5,031 nt of DNA from Bacteroidales bacterium UBA3844 (GTDB lineage: Bacteria; Bacteroidota; Bacteroidia; Bacteroidales; Paludibacteraceae), in assembly GCA_002392915.1 (NCBI GenBank), contig DGHQ01000013.1:1-5031 (forward strand), in the 5' to 3' direction. The notes beneath the pieces were generated by a model that saw only the letters and a list, made by a program, of their open reading frames with translations, was not told where the DNA came from and ran no database searches. The translations under genes and the position numbers were made by a program. Shown here piece after piece: positions 1-4,880 of the stretch (the first letter of the stretch is position 1; every line of letters starts with the position of its first letter).

Positions 1-83
1 GCCCAGGACAAGAGTCGAACTTGCATGCCGTAATCGGCACTACCCCCTCAAAGTAGCGTGTCTACCAATTTCACCACCTGAGC
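1..83 (-). tRNA. tRNA-Leu (GAG), missing its last base at the window edge
   Basis: Read on the minus strand, the 7-bp acceptor stem pairs 77-83 with 1-7. The anticodon stem-loop has loop TTGAGGG with anticodon GAG at 49-47. The T-arm is intact, and a long variable arm (TGCCG paired with CGGCA) is typical of class II tRNAs such as Leu. The D-arm has the usual leucine pattern GGTGGTGAAATTGGTAGACA. The discriminator base and 3' end fall before position 1, so whether CCA is encoded cannot be seen. It lies 7 nt downstream of tRNA-Gly and is probably co-transcribed with it. GAG reads CTC/CTT leucine codons. Confidence 0.95.
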
Positions 84-90
84 TTTTGAG

Positions 91-163
<73 letters not shown>

Positions 164-211
164 AATTCTGCTTTTTATTATGTTTTAGAACGCTTGTTTT
201 CAAAAGCACTG

Positions 212-242
212 CAAAGGTAGATGTTTTTTTCTTTAATGCAAA
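212..242 (-). promoter_or_regulatory. Bacteroidota-type promoter of the tRNA-Gly/tRNA-Leu transcript
   Basis: On the minus strand, a -33 TTTG (242-239) is followed after exactly 19 bp by TACCTTTG (219-212), matching the Bacteroidota -7 consensus TAnnTTTG. The expected transcription start near 205 leaves a leader of about 40 nt before tRNA-Gly at 163. Both elements match perfectly and the spacing is canonical, so this is a strong call. Confidence 0.85.
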
Positions 243-323
243 TGTTTTGCTCGGAAAATTTAACTATTTCTTGATTTTTTTTCTTTTAACTGCGTTTTGT
301 TAATCTTTTTCATTTAGTTATGG

Positions 324-331
324 TATATTTG
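324..331 (+). promoter_or_regulatory. -7 element of the operon promoter
   Basis: TATATTTG matches the Bacteroidota -7 consensus TAnnTTTG. The only TTTG upstream (296-299) is 24 bp away, longer than the usual 19-21 bp, so the -33 half is weak or non-standard. The predicted transcription start is near 337-338. That leaves a 5' UTR of roughly 20 nt if translation starts at 359. It would drive the rightward operon and is divergent from the tRNA promoter at 212-242. Confidence 0.6.
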
Positions 332-358
332 CAGAAAATTGAATTAAATTCTGAAAAT

Positions 359-820
359 ATGAAAATAGGTTGCATTATCACTGCTGTTATTGGTGTGATT
401 CTTCTTGCTGTGGGTTACATCTCTTTCTATTGGGAGTTTGCTGACGGTATCAAAACTGGTCAGGTCAATTTCGTCACTCGTAAGGGATATATCTGGAAAA
501 CTTATGAGGGCAGATTGATTCAGCAGGGTATCAAATCAAAAGGTCAGCAGGGGCTTGGTAGCAATGAGTTTGATTTCTCTGTCGAGGATGATTCTCTGGC
601 CCGTACCCTTGAACTTGTCGGCGAGTCTATCGTCACTGTCCGTTACAAGGAATACAACCATGCTCTTTGGTGGCGTGGCAACAGCAACTATGTCGTTTAT
701 AAGATTGAGAAGATTATCGAACCGTCGTCTACAAATGATCCGATTAGCCCTTTGAATAATATAGTTGATCCTTCTGCTAATGCTGGAGACGCTGCGGCTG
801 ATGAAAAGTGGTACGAATAA
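359..820 (+). CDS. small membrane-anchored conserved protein of Bacteroidota
   Basis: The product is 153 residues. Residues 5-25 form one hydrophobic segment, an N-terminal membrane anchor or uncleaved signal. It is followed by a small soluble domain with the pattern RKGYIWKTYEG (41-51), FDFSV (71-75) and YKEYN..LWWRGNSNYVV (96-113). The last 30 or so residues are a Pro/Asn/Ala-rich, probably disordered tail. The pattern resembles a short Bacteroidota family that, from memory, is sometimes mislabelled 6-phosphogluconate dehydrogenase; no such enzyme motif is visible. An in-frame ATG at 320 would add 13 residues, but it lies upstream of the predicted transcription start and its codons contain the -7 element, so ATG 359 is chosen. 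The stop codon overlaps the recR start (TAATG), suggesting translational coupling. Function unknown. Confidence 0.82.
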   Translation: MKIGCIITAVIGVILLAVGYISFYWEFADGIKTGQVNFVTRKGYIWKTYEGRLIQQGIKSKGQQGLGSNEFDFSVEDDSLARTLELVGESIVTVRYKEYNHALWWRGNSNYVVYKIEKIIEPSSTNDPISPLNNIVDPSANAGDAAADEKWYE

Positions 821-1443
821 TGACGGATCAGTTTTCTTCCAAACTTCTTGAGGAGGCTGTACATCAGATCTCTTCGCTTCCCGGTGTCGGAAAAAAGAGT
901 GCTTTGCGTCTTGTCCTTCATCTTTTAAACCGTTCAGAGGAAGATGTGGAGCGTTTTGCCAATGCTTTTGTCCGTCTGAAGAAGGAGGTGAAGTTTTGCC
1001 GTTGTTGCCACAATATCTCAGATACTGATATTTGTGAAATATGTTCTGACAAAAGCCGAAACCCTAAGATCATCTGTGTGGTGCAGGATCTGAAGGATGT
1101 GATGAGCATAGAGGCGACGCAGCAGTTCCGCGGGCTTTATCATGTGCTTGGAGGTGTGATTTCTCCTATCGACGGGATTGGTCCAAACGACCTTACCATC
1201 GAAAGCCTGGTGCAACGTGTCCGCGAAGAGCCGATTGATGAGGTTGTCTTAGCTTTGTCGACGACGATGGAAGGTGATACAACAGCATATTATATCTACC
1301 GTCGACTTGAGAATCTTGGAATCAATATCACAACTCTTGCCAGAGGTGTGGCGACGGGAGACGAACTTCATTACGCGGATGAGGTGACGCTCGGACGAAG
1401 CATCGTCGAAAGACGTCCATATTCAACAGGCACGAATTTCTAA
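820..1443 (+). CDS. recR: recombination mediator protein RecR
   Basis: The 207-residue product matches full-length RecR. An N-terminal helix-hairpin-helix region carries LPGVGKKSA (20-28). A C4 zinc finger follows with C60, C63, C72 and C75. The Toprim domain includes ICVVQDLKDVMSIE (85-98), GLYHVLGGVISPIDGIGP (105-122) and the acidic TMEGDTTA stretch (149-156). The conserved end is RGVATGDELHYADEVTL (175-191). RecR forms ring-like clamps on DNA and, with RecO (and RecF), helps load RecA on SSB-coated single-stranded DNA at gaps and stalled forks in the cytoplasm. ATG 820 gives the expected MTDQFSSKLLEEAV start; an upstream in-frame GTG at 808 would add four residues and lies inside the previous gene. 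The start overlaps the previous stop by one base, so the two genes are probably translationally coupled. Confidence 0.97.
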   Translation: MTDQFSSKLLEEAVHQISSLPGVGKKSALRLVLHLLNRSEEDVERFANAFVRLKKEVKFCRCCHNISDTDICEICSDKSRNPKIICVVQDLKDVMSIEATQQFRGLYHVLGGVISPIDGIGPNDLTIESLVQRVREEPIDEVVLALSTTMEGDTTAYYIYRRLENLGINITTLARGVATGDELHYADEVTLGRSIVERRPYSTGTNF

Positions 1444-1453
1444 TTTGACAAAT

Positions 1454-1840
1454 ATGAATTTAAATTTCAAGTATTATTCCAGAATAGCGATTTCCGCACT
1501 TCTGATCATGATTTCGAATTTTCTTCAGAACACAGGAAGTCAGATTCCATATTATGTGTCTACGATCGCATATCTCCTTATTGTCATACTTGTGCCTTAT
1601 GCGGTATGGCAATATAAAAAGGATAGGAAGATTGTGGCCGAGTGCGACGATTTGAAGACTGCGGAAAAATTGCGGGAGAAAATAACGATGAAGAAGATGA
1701 CGTTGGTGCATGTGCCGTCTGGAATAACAGCGATCCTTTTCGTCATCCAGCCTACAGAGTCGATGCTTTATGCCGCGATAGCTTCGCTTTTGCTGTTTGT
1801 GGTGTTTGGCAAACCAGAAAAATTGTCTGATATTGATTAA
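1454..1840 (+). CDS. small multi-pass membrane protein, function unknown
   Basis: The product is 128 residues. Hydrophobic segments lie at about 9-26, 33-53, 84-98 and 103-118, giving three or four transmembrane helices. A charged, Lys/Glu-rich stretch at 54-82 (YKKDRKIVAECDDLKTAEKLREKITMKK) lies between the second and third segments and is probably cytoplasmic and helical, perhaps a short coiled coil. No catalytic motif is recognised. ATG 1454 is preferred over an in-frame TTG at 1445, which sits 1 nt after the recR stop. The gene lies between recR and mtaB with gaps of 10 and 9 nt, so it is almost certainly co-transcribed with both. Codon use and composition do not stand out from its neighbours. 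I do not recognise the family. Confidence 0.82.
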   Translation: MNLNFKYYSRIAISALLIMISNFLQNTGSQIPYYVSTIAYLLIVILVPYAVWQYKKDRKIVAECDDLKTAEKLREKITMKKMTLVHVPSGITAILFVIQPTESMLYAAIASLLLFVVFGKPEKLSDID

Positions 1841-1849
1841 TCACTATTT

Positions 1850-3133
1850 ATGAAGGTCGTATACCATACTCTGGGCTGTAAATTGAATTTTGCTGAGACG
1901 TCCAGACTCTCTTTCGATTTGGAGTCTGTCGGCTATTTTGCCGCAAAAGAAGGCGAAACGGCGGACCTTATCGTGGTCAATACGTGCGCGGTGACGCAGG
2001 CTGCGGAAAGAAAGGGCAGGGCTGTGATCAACCAGCTGAAACGCCAGCATCCGGATGCGAAGGTCGTTGTCACAGGTTGCTATTCCCAGATCAAGCCGGA
2101 TGAGGTGGGGCATATTGAGGGTGTCGACATTGTGCTTGGCGCGCAGCATAAGTTTGATATGGCTTCATTGGTGAAGATGCTCAATGAAAATGAGCCAGAC
2201 ACGAAAATTTTCCACACTGAGCGTAGCAAAGTGGATGTGTTTTTCCCATTCTGCACTGCAGGGTGTCGCACACGCTACTTGTTGAAGGTGCAGGACGGAT
2301 GCGACTATTTCTGCACATATTGCACTGTCCCTATTGCCAGAGGAAAGAGCCGAAACGCCTCGATAGCTCTCACAGTGGAGGAGGCGAAAAAAGCCGCTGC
2401 AGAAGGAGCGAAAGAGATAGTCATTTCAGGAGTTAATATCGGAGATTTTGGAAAGTCGACGGGGGAAAGATTCGTCGATTTGGTCAGAGAACTGGATAAA
2501 GTCGACGGAATTGAACGATATAGAATCTCCAGCATAGAGCCTAATCTCTTGACAGATGAAATTATTGATTTCTGTGCGAATAGCCGTACGTTCATGCCAC
2601 ATTTCCATATCCCGTTGCAGAGTGGAAATGATGAGATACTGGCGTTGATGCACCGTCGATACAAGCGAGATGTCTTCGCCCATAAGATTGCTGAGATAAA
2701 AAGACGCATGCCGAATGCCTTTATCGGTGTCGACGTGATAGTCGGATTCAACGGTGAGACGGAGGAGCATTTCAACGACTCGTTTGAGTTTTTGCAAAGT
2801 CTTGATGTCACAAGATTGCATGTTTTCCCATATTCCCCAAGGCCAAACACAGCTGCGTTGTCAATCAAACCATATGTGCAGAATGGGGAGAAGAAACGTC
2901 GCACTGATATTCTTATGGATTTCTCTGAGAAACGCTTGCATGAGTTTATGAAGAGCCAGATCGGAACTCCAGCCAAAGTCCTTTGGGAGGATACCGACAC
3001 CAATGTGATGCATGGATTCACTGAAAATTACATCCGTGTGTCCGCACCATACGATGCTTCAAAAATCAATACTATCACAGATGTTGTCCTTGGAGATTTT
3101 GATGACGACAACGAATGCTTGAAAGCTAAGTGA
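1850..3133 (+). CDS. mtaB: tRNA threonylcarbamoyladenosine methylthiotransferase MtaB
   Basis: This 427-residue radical SAM methylthiotransferase converts t6A to ms2t6A at position 37 of tRNAs reading ANN codons. The N-terminal MTTase domain has the three cluster cysteines C10 (TLGCKLN), C46 (VNTCAVT) and C77 (VTGCYSQ). The radical SAM cluster is CDYFCTYC (C151, C155, C158), followed by PIARGKSRN. Later motifs are SSIEPNLL (227-234), HIPLQSGND (253-261), DVIVGFNGET (295-304) and HVFPYSPRPNTAA (324-336). A TRAM-like C-terminal region (about 372-420) would bind tRNA. TLGCKLN and the HVFPYSPR signature point to MtaB rather than MiaB or RimO. Two extra cysteines, C135 and C139, lie just before the radical SAM motif. 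The start follows the previous stop by 9 nt. Confidence 0.95.
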   Translation: MKVVYHTLGCKLNFAETSRLSFDLESVGYFAAKEGETADLIVVNTCAVTQAAERKGRAVINQLKRQHPDAKVVVTGCYSQIKPDEVGHIEGVDIVLGAQHKFDMASLVKMLNENEPDTKIFHTERSKVDVFFPFCTAGCRTRYLLKVQDGCDYFCTYCTVPIARGKSRNASIALTVEEAKKAAAEGAKEIVISGVNIGDFGKSTGERFVDLVRELDKVDGIERYRISSIEPNLLTDEIIDFCANSRTFMPHFHIPLQSGNDEILALMHRRYKRDVFAHKIAEIKRRMPNAFIGVDVIVGFNGETEEHFNDSFEFLQSLDVTRLHVFPYSPRPNTAALSIKPYVQNGEKKRRTDILMDFSEKRLHEFMKSQIGTPAKVLWEDTDTNVMHGFTENYIRVSAPYDASKINTITDVVLGDFDDDNECLKAK

Positions 3134-3149
3134 CAATGGCTAATTGAAA

Positions 3150-3899
3150 ATGCTTATGAACAAACTTACGTCATTCCTCATTGATGAACAGCAATCTCAT
3201 CGAAAAGGTGGGCTTTATCATAAGACCCAAGTACAGTTGGCTTATAATTCCAATCGTATTGAGGGTAGCAGGCTAACAGAGGATCAGACACGCTATATAT
3301 TTGAAACACGACTCATTGGATTCAAAGATCAGGAAGCAGTGCCTGTTGATGATATTATAGAGACTACGAATCACTTTGTCGCTTTTGATTTTCTTCTTGA
3401 CACAATAGATGAGCCACTTTCCGAAACCATAATAAAAGAGTTTCACCGGATTTTGAAGACGGGGACAGCGGATGCTCTCAAGCCATATTTTAATGTGGGT
3501 GATTATAAGAAAATGGCCAATGAAGTCGGAGGAAAAGAAACGTGCAAACCAAATGAAGTGGCCAATGAAATGCAGAAATTAGGGGAGTGGTATTTGTCTC
3601 AGACAAATGTGTCAATTTATACACTTGCCGAATATCATTGGCGTTTTGAGTGTATCCATCCGTTTCAGGATGGTAATGGACGCGTCGGTAGGTTAGTTCT
3701 TTTCCGTGAATGTCTGCGTAATGGCATTATGCCTTTTGTTATCGACAATGAGCATAAATTGTTTTATTATCGTGGCTTATACGAGTTTGAACAGACCACT
3801 GGATTTCTTGTCGGGACAATGCAGTCAGCCCAGGATGTTTACGAATCTTGGATAAAGTATTTTAATGAGGAACTGTTGGATGGTTTGAAGATAGATTGA
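3150..3899 (+). CDS. Fic-domain protein (probable AMP-transferase) with N-terminal self-inhibition motif
   Basis: From ATG 3150 the product is 249 residues. The catalytic Fic motif HPFQDGNGRVGR spans about 170-181 and keeps the active-site His, the acidic residue and both Arg. Fic enzymes of this kind usually transfer AMP from ATP to a Ser, Thr or Tyr hydroxyl of a target protein. The N-terminal helix carries SNRIEG (34-39), which fits the inhibitory motif [ST]xxxE[GN] that blocks ATP positioning, as in class II Fic proteins. DDIIETTNHF (about 67-76), EFHRILKTGT (97-106) and GIMPFVIDNEHKLFYYRGL (192-210) are typical of the widespread Bacteroidota Fic subfamily. No winged-helix or antitoxin domain is fused. 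In-frame TTG 3144 and ATG 3156 are alternative starts. It follows mtaB by 16 nt. Its target is unknown. Confidence 0.9.
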   Translation: MLMNKLTSFLIDEQQSHRKGGLYHKTQVQLAYNSNRIEGSRLTEDQTRYIFETRLIGFKDQEAVPVDDIIETTNHFVAFDFLLDTIDEPLSETIIKEFHRILKTGTADALKPYFNVGDYKKMANEVGGKETCKPNEVANEMQKLGEWYLSQTNVSIYTLAEYHWRFECIHPFQDGNGRVGRLVLFRECLRNGIMPFVIDNEHKLFYYRGLYEFEQTTGFLVGTMQSAQDVYESWIKYFNEELLDGLKID

Positions 3900-3901
3900 T
3901 A

Positions 3902-4333
3902 ATGAAAATTATAGAAGTCGTAGCGGCTATTATTCGTGATGCGGATGAAAGAATTTTTTGCACACAGCGAGGATACGGAGATTGGAAAGATTGGTGGGAG
4001 TTTCCAGGAGGAAAGATAGAGCCAGGAGAATCTCACAAAGAAGCGTTGCGACGGGAGATCAGAGAGGAATTGGCCACTGATATAGAAGTAGGGAGCCTGC
4101 TGACAACAGTAGAATATGATTATCCGAATTTCCATTTGACAATGCATTGTTATCTTTGCACCGTCGTCAGAGGAAATCTTACGCTTTTGGAGCATGAAGA
4201 TGCGCGGTGGCTTAGAAAAGAAGAATTAGATACGGTAAGATGGTTGCCTGCGGATAGGTCAATCATAGAATTATTAAGGGACAAAAGATGGAATACAATC
4301 GAGAATATACACCAGAGTTTATCACAGAATTAA
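3902..4333 (+). CDS. Nudix hydrolase, NudG/MutT-like nucleoside triphosphate pyrophosphohydrolase
   Basis: The 143-residue product is close to the size of small MutT/NudG enzymes. The start MKIIEVVAAIIRD and the end of the fold (LEHEDARWLRKEEL..VRWLPAD, about 96-118) resemble E. coli NudG, which hydrolyses CTP, 5-methyl-dCTP and oxidised dNTPs to monophosphates. The Nudix box runs from G37 (GKIEPGE, then seven residues, then REIREEL) with metal ligands E52, E55 and E56 present. The usual Gly after REUxEEx is Ala58, a common substitution. WWEFPGGK (31-38) precedes the box. ATG 3902 is chosen over TTG 3896, which overlaps the fic stop; the gap to fic is only 2 nt. The last 15 codons overlap the next gene and lie beyond the conserved fold. 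The exact substrate cannot be told. Confidence 0.91.
   Translation: MKIIEVVAAIIRDADERIFCTQRGYGDWKDWWEFPGGKIEPGESHKEALRREIREELATDIEVGSLLTTVEYDYPNFHLTMHCYLCTVVRGNLTLLEHEDARWLRKEELDTVRWLPADRSIIELLRDKRWNTIENIHQSLSQN
4276..4281 (+). promoter_or_regulatory. Shine-Dalgarno-like site for the last gene of the operon
   Basis: AAGGGA lies 6 nt before ATG 4288, inside the Nudix reading frame. It is the clearest Shine-Dalgarno-like site seen at any start in this operon, where starts mostly have A/T-rich leaders. It supports independent or re-initiated translation of the downstream gene from within the Nudix coding sequence and supports the choice of start 4288. Confidence 0.45.
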
Positions 4334-4683
4334 AAACAAATGAGATATTTGTGTTTGGCAGCAACATCCGAGGCATGCATGGAGGAGGAGCCGCACGAAT
4401 AGCCAATAAAAAGTTTGGAGCAGAGTGGGGTGTAGGAGAGGGGCTCACGGGACAGTGTTATGCGCTTCCAACGATGGAAGGAGGAGTGGATTACATAGCC
4501 GGAAAAGTTCAGAATTTTCTAGTATGTGCCAAGACACATCCGGAATTGAAATTTTACGTCACCAAGATAGCGTGTGGAATAGCCGGTTTCACGGTCGCAG
4601 AGATCGGACCATTATTTTCGGATGCCATAATGTTGGAAAATGTCATCTTGCCTAAAGAATTTGTTGAAGTAATAGAAAAATAG
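4288..4683 (+). CDS. macro-domain-like glycine-rich protein, function unproven
   Basis: The product is 131 residues. After YTPEFI the first strand reads EIFVFGSN (19-26), followed by the loop GMHGGGAARIANKKFGA (29-45), then GLTGQCYALPTMEG (52-65), a strand FYVTKIACGIAGF (89-101), a helix IGPLFSDAI (106-114) and NVILPKEF (118-125). This order, a GGG-AA loop after the first strand, a YALPT strand, then a GCGIAGF-type strand, recalls macro domains that bind ADP-ribose, although the sequence diverges from classical members. I recognise it as a conserved Bacteroidota family but cannot name a proven activity. The start overlaps the Nudix gene by 46 nt in another frame. No earlier in-frame start exists nearby, and the next Met (M30) is inside the core motif, so the overlap is real. 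An intrinsic terminator follows directly, making this the last gene. Confidence 0.85.
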   Translation: MEYNREYTPEFITELKTNEIFVFGSNIRGMHGGGAARIANKKFGAEWGVGEGLTGQCYALPTMEGGVDYIAGKVQNFLVCAKTHPELKFYVTKIACGIAGFTVAEIGPLFSDAIMLENVILPKEFVEVIEK

Positions 4684-4684
4684 G

Positions 4685-4715
4685 AAGACGCGAGTAATCG
4701 CGTCTTTTTGTTTTT
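4685..4715 (+). terminator. intrinsic terminator of the operon
   Basis: A perfect 9-bp stem (4685-4693 with 4698-4706, core GACGCGA/TCGCGTC) encloses loop GTAA. A T-rich tract follows (T5, G, T5, to 4715). It starts 2 nt after the last stop codon and ends the rightward operon. Confidence 0.93.
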
Positions 4716-4716
4716 C

Positions 4717-4766
4717 CCCAGTGCCGCAGGTGCGACATACAATAGCGTAGGGTTTCAACCCCACGC
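4717..4766 (+). repeat. structured intergenic repeat, copy A
   Basis: The unit begins CCCAGTGCCG. Its first small hairpin (4721-4733) pairs GTGCC with GGTGC using two G-U pairs. A second, larger hairpin at 4745-4766 pairs GCGTAGGGT with ACCCCACGC around loop TTCA, with one A-C mismatch at the fifth pair. Copy B begins exactly 80 nt later and aligns without gaps. The style resembles REP-like elements mobilised by RAYT (TnpA-REP) transposases, but none is encoded in this window. Confidence 0.75.
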
Positions 4767-4796
4767 GACATGAATGTAAATGTAAATTTGGAATCT

Positions 4797-4846
4797 CCCA
4801 GTGCCGAAGGCACGACACAACCCAGCGTAGGGCGTGAGCCCCACGC
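4797..4846 (+). repeat. structured intergenic repeat, copy B
   Basis: It begins with the same CCCAGTGCCG as copy A. The first hairpin is perfect here (4801-4805 GTGCC with 4809-4813 GGCAC, loop GAA). The second hairpin, 4825-4846, pairs GCGTAGGGC with GCCCCACGC around loop GTGA. It keeps the A-C mismatch of copy A but swaps the loop-closing T-A pair for C-G. The 30-nt gap between the copies (4767-4796) is A/T-rich. Confidence 0.75.
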
Positions 4847-4860
4847 GATAAACACCCCAA

Positions 4861-4880
4861 CCTAGGGTGCGAACCCTAGG
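4861..4880. repeat. perfect 8-bp inverted repeat (third hairpin)
   Basis: CCTAGGGT (4861-4868) pairs perfectly with ACCCTAGG (4873-4880) around a GCGA loop. The core TAGGGT..ACCC is shared with the second hairpin of repeat copies A and B, so it probably belongs to the same repeat cluster. It has no T-tract (ACTTAAATAT follows), so it is unlikely to be a rightward intrinsic terminator. Confidence 0.7.

Noticed and set aside
191..206. GCTT..AAGC inverted repeat before tRNA-Gly as a terminator or regulatory hairpin
   Set aside because: The stem is only 4 bp with an A/T-rich interior and lies in the tRNA leader; no T-tract in either direction makes it a terminator.
2305..3021. Long open frame of 238 codons on the minus strand
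   Set aside because: It lies wholly inside mtaB, has no recognisable motif, and its Ser/Ile-rich composition is typical of an antisense shadow.
3296..3303. TATATTTG inside the fic gene as an internal promoter
   Set aside because: It is a -7 match only; no TTG/TTTG is seen at 19-21 bp upstream and it lies deep inside the coding sequence, before no plausible start.
3150..3899. Fic protein as the toxin of a Fic/antitoxin pair
   Set aside because: No small antitoxin gene lies next to it, and the inhibitory motif is already within the same chain, so a class I toxin-antitoxin pair is not supported.
4612..4860. Minus-strand open frames of 62-82 codons across the terminator and repeats
   Set aside because: They run through the terminator hairpin and both repeat copies, have Cys/Arg-rich low-quality sequence and no conserved pattern.
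4717..4880. Possible CRISPR array
   Set aside because: There are only two copies, each about 50 nt with internal hairpins and an 80-nt period, no uniform spacer set and no cas genes. A REP-like structured repeat fits better.
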